Source: Aurelia coerulea (Eukaryota > Cnidaria > Scyphozoa > Semaeostomeae > Ulmaridae). From it: a stretch of 64,000 nt of DNA. The stretch spans positions 15,283,501 to 15,347,500 of the forward strand of contig CM076949.1 in assembly GCA_039566865.1 (NCBI GenBank). The letters are read 5' to 3'. A program made the translations under genes and the position numbers. Of the stretch, positions 11,195-22,235 are shown in pieces (position 1 is the stretch's first letter; each line of letters starts with the position of its first letter). A model generated the notes under the pieces. It was given only the letters and a program-made list of their open reading frames with translations. It ran no database searches and was not told the DNA's origin.

Positions 11195-11715
11195 GTTTCC
11201 TGGAATACATCAACAGCTTCCATCCAACTATAAAGTTTACGTCTGAGAGTTCCAGAGAAGAAGTTAGTTTTTTGGATGTCATGGTGGTTAGGAAGGGGCG
11301 TGCCTTGGAGACTGATCTCTACTGCAAACCTACTGATACTCATCAGTATTTGCAGAGAGCTTCATGCCATCCATGGCACACCAAGAAGGCTATTCCATAT
11401 GGGCAGGCGCTTAGGATTCGTAGAATTTTTTCTGATGATACTAAGTTTGTAGCTAGGTCAGAGGAATTGGTTGGTTGGTTTGCTGATAGAGGTTACGAAG
11501 AAGGTTTTGTTAGGGAGCAGGTCGAGAGAGTTAGGCATTTGGATAGGCAAGCATTGATTAATCAGGATGTTGGACATAATCGGGGAAGGGGGGACCGTAT
11601 CCCATTTGTTGTTACATATCACCCAGCCCTTAATGGAATCCGAAAGGCCGTTGGCAAGCTTCGGCCAATGCTAGCCGCATCTGAGGAGCACAAGAGGCGT
11701 AATTTATATAAGTTA
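11195..11715 (+). pseudogene. Penelope-like element fragment, post-catalytic RT region
   Basis: The translated frame contains SFLDVMVV, DLYCKPTDTHQYL, SCHPWHTKKAIPYGQALRIR and, near the end, VVTYHPALNGIRK. All correspond segment by segment to the complete PLE at 51,393-54,386 (NFLDVQVI, DLYSKPTDTHQLL, LTYHPALHKV). It covers the region just after the RT catalytic motif up to the linker before the GIY-YIG domain. Both ends are truncated. It runs straight into a 20-bp minisatellite. Confidence 0.9.
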
Positions 11716-11812
11716 AACCCACCTGAACCCATCTGAACCCAGCTGAATCCATCTGAACCCAGCTGAATCCATCTGAACCCAGCTGAATCCATCTGAACCC
11801 AGCAGAGACCAA
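11716..11812 (+). repeat. Minisatellite, about 20-bp unit
   Basis: About four to five copies of a unit reading CAGCTGAATCCATCTGAACC, starting exactly where homology of the PLE fragment stops. Unit variation is low. It could be a terminal array of the PLE copy or have arisen at the repair junction. Confidence 0.85.
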
Positions 11813-11837
11813 TCTGACGCAATAGAAATCCGCGGTG

Positions 11838-13182
11838 TTTTTTTTTTTTTTATTCAATTTATTTAACGTTGGCTATTTACAATATACAATAGAACAAAGG
11901 TGCTAATTTAGGCCAACTACAATTAAAAACAAAAAATACAAAAAGAAATTAAATATACCCTAAGTTTTCTACATAACGCTTGCATAGTCTGCAGTCACAG
12001 CTAACCGTGTACGTTTTAATTCTTCTTTTAAACATTGAAAGAGATTCAGATTCCTTTATGTCGGCAGGTAGTGTCCTCCAGAGCTTCTGCCCGAGGAACC
12101 GCACAGTTTCTGTTCCAAACCTCATTGTTTTAACTTTTGGTAAACATATGTTTCCGCCATCCCTCAGCTCATACGAAGGCACTTTTTCTATGAAAATCTC
12201 ATTCATAAAGCTAGGGGCGTTTCCTGATTTTGTTTTATATCTTTCAGTTAGAAGTAACCGCAGATTTCTCTGATGGACAGATGCCGAGTTTTGATTCACG
12301 AGTAGAGTTTCAAAATCTGAGTGATTATCTTTATATACAATGCGTAAAGCCCTTTCTTGTATCTTATTGATTTTTTTATTTAGGTTTCTATCATGAAACA
12401 TCCATACCAATGGGCAATAACTAAAATGTGACATGATGAACGCATTCATCAGTGACGCAAGTTGTTCAGTCTCCATGTAATTCGCAATTCTAGCCAGAGC
12501 ATGTAGTTTTTGGGCAGCCTTCTTACAGAGCGTTTCAACGTGGGACTTAAACGTTAGTTTATTGTCTATGTTGATTCCTAAGAGCATTTGCTCCTTGGTC
12601 TCTTTGATCATAGAAGTACCAATTTTCACATGTATATCGTCATGTATTCCACCAAACATCATTACATGGCATTTTTCTTCGTTAAGTTTCATATAGTTAT
12701 TAGGAAACCAGTTTAAGATGGCTGCAACGCCATCTTCCAATCTTCGCACAACATAATCTATCTTATCACTCACAACGTAAATAGTGGTATCATCAGCGTA
12801 ATTACAAATTTCGGCATCATCCATCAGATAGAGCATGTCATTTATATATATGTTAAATAAAAGTGGTCCCAAAACGGAACCTTGTGGAACACCGAGATTT
12901 GTATCGCGCCAATTGCTGAAAGAGCCATTTACCTTTACACGCTGTTTCCTCGCTGAAAGATAACTATAAATAAATTCAAGTGCAGATCTGTCTAAGCCAT
13001 ATGCATTGAGTTTGGCTATCAGCAGTTCATGATTCAAACAATCAAAGGCTTTTGACAGATCCATTAAAATTGCACCCGCAAATTTTTTGTTGTCTAATCC
13101 CATTTTGACTTTTTCTAGAAAACGCAAAAGCGCATTTTGTGTAGAGAATCCTCTTCGAAAACCGCATAGCGGAAGCTGAAAA
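11838..13182 (-). CDS. LINE reverse transcriptase, intact frame but 5'-truncated (CR1/L2-like)
   Basis: A single open frame of about 410 codons on the minus strand (stop at 11,949) covers most of the RT. It has MDLSKAFDCLNHELL (motif A), GVPQGSVLGPLLFNIY (motif B), NYADDTTIY (motif C, intact YADD) and the C-terminal ALRIVYKDNHSDFETLL region. The last residues, CDCRLCKRYVENLGY, include a cysteine pair seen in relatives at 32-34 kb and 61-63 kb. The first real residues are about LPLCGFRRGFSTQN. Everything upstream (at 13,182 and beyond) belongs to a Penelope-like fragment, so there is no native start codon or endonuclease. A T-run at 11,838-11,850 marks the 3' end. It inserted into a PLE copy. 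Confidence 0.9.
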
Positions 13183-13556
13183 AACGTGTGTAATAACAAA
13201 ACCTAAAAAACAGCGTGGGTCCCTAACGAAAAGCTGAGCACAAAAATCAAAACAACCAAACAACCAAAATGTAAACAAAAAATCATATCTATGTATCAAC
13301 CTGTCTAGTGTTCAATCCCTTAGGGGCAAAGCAATCCAGCCGATACTGCCAGAAGCTTTCCCGCATCCTATTTCAACCCGTTAGCCTATCGCTTATCTTT
13401 ATACTAATATCCTTCAGAAACCCGTGGTGGCCTTCTCCAGTAAAATGCTTGAAGAATTCCGCCTGGGGTACTGAGGCCCCCGAATTAAGCTTATGACTGC
13501 ACGCCTTGTAATTGTTAAACCTAACCCTAAAAGGCGTGCAGGTGCTACCAACATAT
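13183..13556 (-). pseudogene. Penelope-like element 3' end (GIY-YIG region), minus strand
   Basis: Minus-strand translation gives YVGSTCTPFRVRFNNYKAC, then PQAEFFKHFTGEGHHGF and SIKISDRLTG: the YIG half of a GIY-YIG endonuclease and its tail. It is an inverted copy of 14,690-15,090, including non-coding DNA beyond the stop. Frameshifted after SDRLTG and truncated by the LINE at 13,182. GIY-YIG is the normal endonuclease of PLEs, nicking target DNA. Confidence 0.85.
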
Positions 13557-13636
13557 CAAGATGATCGCCTTGTTTCATCTTGTTGGTCTTCTAAACCTTT
13601 CTTGTTTTTGTTTTCTGCCATCGCTTCCATTGGGAA

Positions 13637-13857
13637 TGGAGCCTGAAGAGTCTGCGTGAACAGACGAAACTAGTCGCGCATGGAGCCTGAAGAGTCTGCG
13701 TGAACAGACGAAACTAGTCGTGAATGGAGCCTGAAGAGTCTGCGTGAGCAGACGAAACTAGTCGCGGAATGGAGCCTGAAGGGTCTGCGTGAACAGACGA
13801 AACAAGTCGCAATTGGAGCCTGAAGAGTCTGCGTGAACGGACGAAACTAGTCGCGTG
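13637..13857 (+). ncRNA. Tandem array of five hammerhead-ribozyme-like units
   Basis: Five units start at 13,637, 13,681, 13,725, 13,770 and 13,814 (period 44-45 bp). Each holds CTGAAGA, then GTCTG, a 6-nt loop CGTGAA, CAGAC, then GAAAC and TAGTC. These are the conserved hammerhead boxes CUGANGA and GAAA closing a perfect 5-bp stem II. They are followed by CUAG, which can pair with a neighbouring unit as a short stem III, and a GUC cleavage triplet. Unit 4 has CTGAAGG, losing the last core A; unit 5 has one G-U pair in stem II. Stem I is short and not convincing by eye. Hammerheads are known in the terminal repeats of Penelope-like elements, and PLE fragments flank this array on both sides. 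Self-cleavage is inferred, not shown. Confidence 0.8.
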
Positions 13858-13889
13858 AAAATATATCATATTAGTGTTACATCTCAACG

Positions 13890-15090
13890 AATTTGTTGTC
13901 ATCTCTGTGTTTCGACTTATATCTTACGGTACCTGGATCACTTTGTGTTTCCCGTTGTTGTGTACGATTGATGTTGTGGGACTCTATCCAAGCATTCCAC
14001 ACGGGGAGGGTTTAGATGCCATCAGGGAGGCGCTAGATAGAAGGGAAAACCCGGGCGTGACTACTGATACCCTAGTGGGGTTGGCGTCCTTGGTCTTGGA
14101 GAATAATTATTTTGAATTTAATGATAGGATTTATAGGCAGAAATTGGGCACGGCTATAGGCACAAAGTTCACTCCGGCCTATGGCAATCTCTTCATGACC
14201 CGGTTGGATGAGAGGTTGTTGGAGGCTTCACCTGACAAGCCCCTCATATGAGTGAGATTCATCGATGATGTTTTCTTTATCTGGATGCACGGGGAAGAAA
14301 AGCTGAAGTCTTTCATCAACCATCTCAACAGTAGCCACGAAACCATTAAGTTTACTAGCGAGCAATCACGGGTTAGTATTAGTTTTTTAGATGTTCAGGT
14401 TAGCGTGGGGGAGGGGGGAGTCCTTTCGACAGACTTGTTTTGCAAGCCAACTGATACACATCAGTACTTGCATAAGAAGTTTTGTCACCCCTGGCACACG
14501 AAGAAGGCGATCCCCTATGGTCAGGCTCTTAGGTTTCGTAGGATATGCTCGGAAGATCGCCAATTTCAGGAGAGGGCAGACGAGTTAGCTGGATGGCTTA
14601 AGGACAGGGGCTACGAAGAGTCTTTCGTTATATTCATTTCATTTCATTTTAAAATATTTATACAGGTTAAAATAGGATATGTTGGTAGCACCTGCATTCC
14701 TTTTAGGGTTAGGTTTAACAATTACAAGGCGTGCAGTTATAAGTTTAATTCGGGGGCCTCAGTACCCCAGGCGGAATTCTTCAGGCATTTTACTGGAGAA
14801 GGCCACCACGGGTTTCTGAAGGATATTAGTATAAAGATAATCGATAGGCTAACGGGGGGAAATAGGATACAGGAAAGCTTCTGGCAGTATCGGCTGGATT
14901 GCTTTGCCCCTAAAGGATTAAACACTAGACAGGTTGATACATAGATTTGATTTTTGTTTACATTTCGGTAGTTTGGTTGTTTTGAATTTTGCGCTCAGCT
15001 TTTAATTAGGGACACACGCTTTCTTTATAGGGATCTCTTTTCTGCCAATCCGCTCTTGGATCTTTCTATTGCTTGTTTTGTTATTACACA
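13890..15090 (+). pseudogene. Penelope-like element, RT plus partial GIY-YIG, with stop and internal deletion
   Basis: Coding similarity runs from CTIDVVGLYPSIPHGEG (RT motif A) through GTAIGTKFTPAYGNLF (motif B). An in-frame TGA at 14,249-14,251 follows, then RFIDDVFFIW (motif C, IDD) and FLDVQV to CKPTDTHQYLHKK. After RGYEESFV the frame jumps to VKIGYVGSTC: roughly 150 residues before the endonuclease are missing and a short AT-rich stretch is in their place. The end reads ESFWQYRLDCFAPKGLN, stop at 14,942. Non-coding sequence to about 15,090 is mirrored at 13,183-13,290. Dead copy, related to but distinct from the 51-54 kb element. Confidence 0.9.
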
Positions 15091-15228
15091 CGTTTTTTCG
15101 GCTCCTGCGAGACAGACACCGCCGCCGACTTTAGCGACTCTTAACATACAGTTCAAATCCTTACTGGTTGCTGAAGCACGTGGAAATCATCCAAGTTCAC
15201 GGTACTCAGCCAATCAAATCGCCTCTTT

Positions 15229-15682
15229 CTAACCACGTGATATCAAATCAGTCGTTGGAAGGGAATTCTTGAGTACCCTCACGAAAATTGAAATGGCTAC
15301 TAAGTTATAATAATTACATGGAATTTTTTTTGAAAAATCGGTAGAAGGGATGCCCCTCTGCAGTTTGTAGCGTGCGTGCACAAATATCTCATTTGGAGCC
15401 GAAATTGTATTCATTTTCCGGTCGACGAATATTGACCTTCGTTATATCATTGATAAAATTCGCTACAAATAAGATATAAGGATAAAAATCTCAGCGATTA
15501 TGGATATTGCCCTAAGAAATAACCCAAGCACTTTCCCTTCTTTTACATATCAAAATCGCAGGCGATATTCAGCGATCTCTGTCAGAAATGTCATTTGGGC
15601 CTAAGCTTCTCATCGATTAAACCGCGTACGTTGTCCCCAATAAGGCTTAGTTTGTATTATTGAGCTAAACGATTCACTTACC
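15229..15682 (-). pseudogene. Spliced 5' gene end, copy 1 (unidentified gene)
   Basis: On the minus strand an exon end reads GAGTCATTG followed by GTAAGTG (intron starts at 15,681). An acceptor ending TTATTTGTAG precedes 15,462, and an ATG at 15,414 opens 61 codons to a TAG at 15,229. The same arrangement (donor GTAAGC, acceptor TTATTCGTAG, ATG, and ISTFVRV matching ISIFVRV) recurs at 27,990-28,382. The conservation of both splice sites in two diverged copies suggests a real gene family whose first exon is non-coding. I do not recognise the product. Copy 1 stops early, while similarity continues past the stop, so it looks like a pseudogene. Confidence 0.45.
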
Positions 15683-15689
15683 AATGACT

Positions 15690-17840
15690 CCAGCATCAAT
15701 TTGACTTCATTTTCAATTTAATGTCTCCAAATTTTGTTCAAAAACATCCAATCTTAAGTAATTTCTGCAAATTTGTTTCGTTCCGTATTTCTCTGCAAGC
15801 GCAAGTAAACTGCTCGAATGTCGCAATCACTAGGTTATTGTGAAACAAAGTAAAGCGATTCGACACAGTTGATGCACTCATGAACAGATTTGGCACGTCT
15901 GTCTTTCTCAAATCATTCAAATAGAAACAAAAGGGATAAAACACTTTTTGGCTGTTTGGGTCATTAATGAATAGATTTTACACAAAACAACAGACAAATT
16001 GTTTTTAGCGCTGCACGTTTACAGCTTTGTTCCTTCAGTTTCATAGCAAATACCAGAAATGTTTCGACCGCTGTGCAAAGTGCTTTTGCGTCTGCGCAAG
16101 CCGCCAAAAACAGAAAGGTGGGAGAGGGGTGAATTTCTGGGGACTCCACGCAGTTGCGAATGAATCTATTGTGATCCAGGCCTCTTGAGACGCGGCTTGA
16201 GTTTGAGAACACGCCGAATGTGTCGAGAAGGGGATCAAATATGGCTGAAAAAATCATCGACCCTGGAAAGCTTCGATAAAGGTGCATTTTTTGCCTTTCT
16301 TATCCTTGGGCTGAAGACAATATTTTGCAAGAAAAAATAAAAAAAAAAGAGAAAAGGATTTTGTGGAAAAACTGGTCCCTGCCGCAAGATGAACGTTTGT
16401 GGACAGTATCTGCAGGATGTGAGCATCATTTTGAGACAGGTCAGTATTCTTGTAAAATTGGCTAAGTGTTTCATTTTTTGCCATAAAGTTAGGGCTGCTT
16501 TCGATGACGAAAAATGTCTCTTGTTTGTTTACATGTAAACAGGCAGCTTGTAGGAAGGTCTAAACAATGAATATGCCATGGAAATTTTTATCCCAGCTTC
16601 GTTAGGATGTATAATTTCATGAATCGTATTCCGATCGCCCATCCTGTCATTTTTTGTGCACAAAAATATTAACTTCTTGCAGAAAACAGAAATTTGCGCA
16701 AAATCTAGTCCCTGCCGCAAAACGAGACTATCATCACTGTGTTGGCGAGATGTTCAGCTTCAAATTTCTCAAACCCGACATCGTTAATTTTCGTGTTTTA
16801 GTTTGTAAACAGCATTTGAACAACCACGGCATCCATGCCTAGGCCATTCTATTGTCTTAGCATTCTTGCTGTTGTTGTCAGTGGATGGCCTTTTGTTTTT
16901 CAGTCCTGCCTTTTTGTATTCAGAGTCTCCTCGTGCTCTGATGCTCTATTACCTTGTTTCATCATGTTTTTACAAGAACTATTTGCCTCTTCAATGCATA
17001 ATAACAATATAATTTTGGTTGTCATTTTATGACTTACCTGTTAAGCGCTTTAAGTGCATATTTTGATATCAAAATACCAGAATTTATTTGTGATTGATTG
17101 ACCTACGAATGGCCACAAGTTTGGTTGCTGCTTAGCAAGAAAGCGTATTCAGTTGTTTTACAAAGTTTAGCAATAATTCCACGATGATGTTTCAGTTATT
17201 ACTGTACGTCCATCGCCCTATTCTCATTCTCTGATTTTTGCAATTTGGCACTTGGTGGAAAGAACAGTTTGACAAAAAATCTCTAATTTCTCCCTTTTTT
17301 TCAGATACTTTACACCCTTTACATCAAATAACATATTCCTTCAAATGGGTTTGGTCTGGATACAGCTGCTGCAAGATGCAAATTTTGGCTGGACCTTGCA
17401 AGATTTTCAACACATTCCCACAGAAGATTGGACACTGTTTGAATAGGGTGAATTCTACCAAATCCTGAGGCATTGCCATATCTCCATTTAGGCTTGTGTA
17501 AATATTGCCAAGTATGTAAAAAAATCTAAGGAATTTCAGATTGATTCTTTCCTGCTCCTAATGTTCCTGCTCCTAATGTTCAGTGATGTGAAGTCTGTAA
17601 AGTCTTTAGGCATTTTTCTGTGACTACACTGATAGTTGTTGTGTCTTCTTGTTTGAATTCCTCAACTGACCATGAAATAGTGGGATCTTTAAAATTTTGT
17701 TGAAACTGTATTTTACCATTAGGCGTTAGATTGAAAGATCCAGAATAGACAATTATGCTCAAGATGGAGGGGAGGAGGGGAGGAACTTTTTACCATGATG
17801 CATTTATTGCAAATTTATGTGCTTCATGAAAAAGGCAGAT
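15690..17840. other. No supported gene
   Basis: Several frames of 60-107 codons exist on both strands (for example 15,964-16,287 on the minus strand), but none shows a motif or splice structure I can defend. GTCCCTGCCGCAA occurs twice (about 16,376 and 16,707). A tandem CCTGCTCCTAATGTT pair lies at 17,551-17,580. Confidence 0.5.
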
Positions 17841-17850
17841 GAATTTGAAG

Positions 17851-18002
17851 CTGAGGCGTAGGGGCCACAGGGGTACTGGGAGTGCATGCCCCCCAACATT
17901 TTGCAATTATGATTGCAAAGTGTCCTTTTGTTTCAGGAGGTGTTTGTCCTTGAAGTGTCAAGTCCCCCCCCCCCGGCTCCCTAACTGCTTCCTACGTCTC
18001 TG
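17851..18002. mobile_element. Short hAT-type MITE with near-perfect 8-bp duplication
   Basis: The left end is CTGAGGCGTAGGGGCC and the right end CTTCCTACGTCTCTG, an imperfect terminal inverted repeat. ATTTGAAG precedes it (17,843-17,850) and GTTTGAAG follows it (18,003-18,010), an 8-bp duplication with one change. It sits at the left edge of the gypsy RT fragment. Confidence 0.6.
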
Positions 18003-18246
18003 GTTTGAAGGAAGTTGTGGAGAAGGAACTTGATCGTTTGACCAAAGACGGTATCATGACACCAGTGATGAATAGTGAATGGGCTGCTCCAATAGTGGTG
18101 GTTCCAAAAACTGATGGTAGGATCGGAATTTGTGGGGACTACAAAGTTTCAATGAATCCAGTGTTAGATGTTGGCCAATACCCATTGCCTAACGTTGAGG
18201 ATATATTTGCAAAACTTTCTGGAGGGGTTTATTTCAGCACCTTTGT
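18003..18246 (+). pseudogene. Ty3/gypsy-type reverse transcriptase fragment
   Basis: The frame reads VVEKELDRLTKDGIMTPV, then WAAPIVVVPKTDGRIGICGDY and YPLPNVEDIFAKLSGG, ending YFSTF. This is the start of a gypsy-class RT: the fingers (S-W-A-P-V-VPK, D-Y) and the lead-in to motif A, which would read FSxxDL. The sequence stops right at motif A, where a 128-bp foldback MITE begins. No other part of the element is present. Confidence 0.85.
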
Positions 18247-18373
18247 CTGAGGAAACTTATGCGTCCCACCGTGCAGTAGGCTAATGCTCGTACACAGGAG
18301 CATTTTGGGGCGAAACTCTGACGGGCACATGAGCATTAACCTTGTGCACAGGGGGACAAAAGTTTCCTCTGAC
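18246..18373. mobile_element. 128-bp foldback MITE
   Basis: The first about 55 bp (TCTGAGGAAACTTATGCGTC, later GTGCA and TAATGCTC) are the imperfect reverse complement of the last about 55 bp (ending GACAAAAGTTTCCTCTGA). The result is a nearly complete hairpin. It interrupts the gypsy RT fragment exactly at motif A. Transposon class cannot be told from the ends alone. Confidence 0.7.
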
Positions 18374-20288
18374 AAAACGTATCTCATTTCCCAACAAGTA
18401 CTGGTATGAATTACTGTAGTACCGAGAATATTTTTTAAGGACTTTGGAACGCGGAAATTATTAATTTTCTCATTCCAATTTTCCCCCAGCATTTTCCGCA
18501 ATTCTCTGCCTAAAGTGGTACTGTTTTCCTGTTCTAATGGTCCCTGGCCTTAATGGTACTTGGTACTGGTTTGGTACCTGGTAATGCCCCTGTGGTACTG
18601 TGGTATGGTTTACCTGTCACCCTCCTTGGTAATGGGTGCAACATTTGCTAAATTTGTTGAATCCGATTGTGAATCTAAATGTGATTCTGAATAAACGTGA
18701 ATCTTGTTCTGCAGGCAGGAGTACACGAAAGTTTTGAGAAACAGTATGAAACTTGGAACTTCCTCCAAAAAACAAGTAACTGAATCCCCTAAATTCGTTG
18801 ATGGTACACAGTGAACAACATAACGAGAAATGCTCCCAAATAGTATGATAAAACTTAACTTCGTAATGATCTTCGTTCCCTCTCCGGGCACACGACTCGT
18901 AGCTCTTGACTTATACTTTTAGGCCGACTCGCTCAGGCATGCAGATACTTGTTGTTGTAGTTGTTGTACATTGTTCCCTGCGTCTTCGTCACCATGGTTT
19001 CATCATATATTTTTTGCACGTGCATACTATGGTTTCATTATGATGTGTGAGCTTCACACAATGATAATGAGAAATGTGGAACAGAATGACAATGTGATAA
19101 TTTACGGAATGAGATTGGAACGCACAGATGGATAATAAGAATTTAGAGAATGATAATAGAAATAGAAAAATGATAATAAGAGTTTACTGAATGATAATAG
19201 AAATTACTAAATGATAATAAGAGTTTACAGAATGACAATAGAAATTACAAAATGATAATATTGATTTACAGAATGAAAATAGAGCTTTACACAATGATAC
19301 TAGATATAACATCAGTCAGCGAGTGCTGCCGATTAGTATTTGTACCAAATGCAATTGTAGCGAAGTCATTTTATAGAAATTATTGACTGATCATCGCTAA
19401 GGAAACGTATATTATGTTTGAATTTACAGTTGGGTAATGGTTCAAAAGGTAAATGATTTAGAATATTGAGTTACTCTCCTCCGCAGGTTTCTAGTTCCCC
19501 AGTCCATGGCTCTTCGTCCCGTTGTTCTGTAGTCCATGGTCCCGTGGTCCGTAATATTGAGCTCTGCATTGTCAGGAATAAACAGTTGTTGGAGAACTTT
19601 TGTTGCTGTTTGTTGGAGAAATGCTCACAAGCCACGAGCCCGCGCGCCGCAAACCGCAGTCGTGCGCTGGCCCGTCTACATAGGCAGGCAGGCAGGCAGG
19701 ACTTACCAGATGAACTAACATTTGCAGAAAATTTGAAAAGTTTAAAGGTCTTAATAGAACAATGGGACGGTCCCAACTGCAAATGTAGCTCTTGTCGGTG
19801 CCTACTAAATCAATCACATAATTAAAAAAAACAATAATTTTTTTCTTTTGTTAAAATATTCGATTTTGATATGATATGTTATCTATATAATCTGTTTTTA
19901 TTTTAAATCAATGTTTTTGTAAGTTGAGAACATCCAAACTTCCAGCTAAGTCAAAAAATATCATATGATTTGCATGATTTAGGGTACGGTAAAGTCCTAC
20001 CTTTAAGAAACCACTTTAAGATAAACTATTTCATTAAAGCTTCTAAGAAAATATAAAACGGTAGGCTAAATGAGGGTAACGATGGGCTGAGGTAAAAAGT
20101 GCATTTCTTTTTGGTGAGATTTTACTGTATGGGGCATAAAAGTTTACAAATGTTGTCAACGGAGGAGACAACATCGCTGGCATTTACAAATGGAACGTTC
20201 AATGATGCATGTTTTTATGAATCAAAAGTCGCACATGATCAGATAAATATTAATATTAATAATAAAACAATGCATATTTCATGAAAAC
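18374..20288. other. Intronic/intergenic DNA without supported gene
   Basis: Outside the minisatellite I see no exon with credible splice sites on either strand. A 119-codon plus-strand frame at 19,466-19,825 contains a C-rich end but lies over duplicated CCATGG-like simple motifs and an (AGGC)n run, so I do not call it. The next TYW1 exon in transcript order would have to lie left of 20,289; none was found. Confidence 0.45.
19085..19300 (+). repeat. AT-rich minisatellite, about 20/40-bp unit
   Basis: Alternating units of the type GAATGATAATAGAAATTAC and AATGATAATAAGAGTTTAC repeat about five double units, with more diverged copies at the edges. Non-coding. Confidence 0.75.
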
Positions 20289-20396
20289 CTTAGCTTCCTT
20301 CAATTTGTTTGCAATTGATCCAAGGTCTTCTAAATCAACAACATCATCTGACCCATCACCATCAGATCCTTCATCACTTGAGGACTCGTACAATGG
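20289..20396 (-). CDS. TYW1: TYW1 exon: acidic linker before the radical-SAM domain
   Basis: This 108-nt exon encodes exactly 36 codons, starting PLYESSSDEGSDG and ending DLEDLGSIANKLKEAK. The acceptor is TTTTTTAG at 20,397-20,404; the donor is AAG followed by GTTTTC, somewhat weak. In animal TYW1 proteins a serine/acidic stretch followed by a VDxEDLG motif lies between the flavodoxin-like and radical-SAM domains, which matches. The exon starts and ends in phase 0 and joins in frame to the exon at 36,972-37,150 (...TDE + PLYE...). TYW1 makes 4-demethylwyosine from N1-methylguanosine-37 of tRNA-Phe, the second step of wybutosine synthesis. The function is inferred from the family. The following exon was not found. 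Confidence 0.8.
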
Positions 20397-21404
20397 CTAA
20401 AAAACAGATTCGATACAAGGTTCATATAAATATGCTAAATAAAATCCAGAATAAATTCAGTACTAGCAAACTTACACTTTTTTCCATCACAAACAATGAT
20501 GTCAATTTACTCAGATAAATTGAATCTTGATAATTTAATAAATAATTATAACTTAGCTAGTTCTATTTTGATCCTGTTTATGAAGCAAATAAAATGAGTA
20601 TTATAGAATTGATTCCATAAATAAATTAAAAAGCAATGATATTGATATATCGATCTTTCATTTAAAAGATAATAGCTAATTTCAATCAATCTTTCATATA
20701 AATATGCGTATTAAGGTTACTGTACAGTAAATCCCGGAATATATGGACCTACAGAAATAAGAGCCTGCAGGCTGCGTTTTCTAAAATATGCACCTTCCTA
20801 TTAAAGACGAATGATGTATATATATCGTTCGGTTTAAAAATAGAACAAAAACGGCTGTATTCCTTCATTTATCCAGTTGATTTGATAATCTTTCGAGATC
20901 ACATATACAATGGAATACAATAGGCTAAATTTAGGCTGCCATGTCCCTTAACTTAAGTTGCCTTATATCTCCGTCATTTGTCTGTAAGAACATGTTTCAT
21001 TTTAATAAAGAAATATGTTCTTATCACAGGCAAGAAAGTTCATTTTCATTGGCTGTTAAAATTTGGACCGCCTCCTAAAATGAAGGTATTTTGTATACCG
21101 CTGACCAAAGCGCTCCGAGGCGAAAATAGAGTGATTTGTTTTTCGTGTGAAATGTTCGAGGCTCGTTCAATCCAATAGTCAACCAAATTATGTTACGTAT
21201 AATTTTGTTATCGCCCAATCCATATTTAAGAAACAAACAGATATATAAAGACAAAGTCACTTTCAACAGAAAGCTTGATTTTAATGATATTTCCAATGAT
21301 ATTTCCGAGTTATCTGTTATCACTCAACGAAATCTGCATTCCGCACCAGCAACAAATAACTCCCTCACAAAAAAGACCTAGATTGAAAATAATTCTTCAC
21401 AATA

Positions 21405-22235
21405 ACTACACCATGTAACAGCACGATTTTTTCAAAATGATTCCAGGAATGATTATGTTATCTCATGGTATAATTAATTAGTTCCTAAAAATATGTTTAA
21501 GGGCAGAAAAGTGATTTGTTCTGCTCTACATTATGCAGGGGAAACACCCGGCAACAAGGCCGCGATTCCAACCAAAAACACCTTTATCAAAAATAATTCT
21601 AGAAAAAAACTACACCATGTAACAGTACAGTTTTCTCAGAATGATTCAAGGAATGATTATGCTAGCTCATGGTATAATTCATTAGTTCCTAAAAATATTT
21701 CTAAGATAGCAAAGGAATCTGTTCTGTTCTGCATTCTGCAGGGGAAACACCCAACAACAAGACCGGGAATCCCTACCAAAAAACACTTTGATTGACAATA
21801 GTTCTACCCAAAAAAATACACCATTCAAAGGTACAATTTTTTCAGAAAGATTCAAGGAATTATTATGCTATCTCCTGGTATAATTCATTAGTTCCTATCT
21901 AAGCAATCTGTTCTGCTCTGCATTCTGCAGGGGAAACACCCAGCAACAAGGCCGCGAGTCCTACCAAAAACACTTTGATTAACAATAATTCTACCAAAAA
22001 ACTACACCATTCAAAGGTACGATTCTTTCAGAATGATTCAAGGAAATATTATGCTATCTCCTGGCATAATTCATTAGTCCCTAAAAATAGTTTTAAGTGC
22101 AGAAAAGTAATCTGTTCTGTTCTGTTCTGCATTCTGCAGGGGAAACACCCAGCAACAAGGCCGTGATTCCTACCAAAAACACTTTGATTAAAAACAATTC
22201 TACGCAAAAAACTACACCATATAACAGTGTGACAT
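21405..22235 (+). repeat. Tandem repeat, four units of about 185-208 bp
   Basis: ACTACACCAT-like unit starts occur near 21,405, 21,610, 21,818, 22,003 and 22,211. Each unit carries CTGCAGGGGAAACACCC, AACAAGGCCG and AACACTTTGATT-like blocks in the same order. Units keep similar partial frames (for example QNDSR..Y), but each is interrupted by stops, so I do not call coding. It lies inside the long TYW1 intron. Confidence 0.8.

Noticed and set aside
11619..11857. Minus-strand frames with FRWIQLGSDGFSWVQ repeats
   Set aside because: Translation of the 20-bp minisatellite.
13637..13857. Short direct repeats that might suggest a CRISPR array
   Set aside because: Units are contiguous at 44-45 bp with no unique spacers, and each holds the hammerhead boxes; the context is eukaryotic.
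13714..13902. Minus-strand frame with repeated RLVSSVHADPSGSI peptide
   Set aside because: A shadow of the ribozyme array; 44-45 bp units do not keep one frame throughout.
19466..19825. 119-codon plus-strand frame with Cys-rich end
   Set aside because: Starts over duplicated GTCCATGG simple motifs and an AGGC run; no family match or splice structure.
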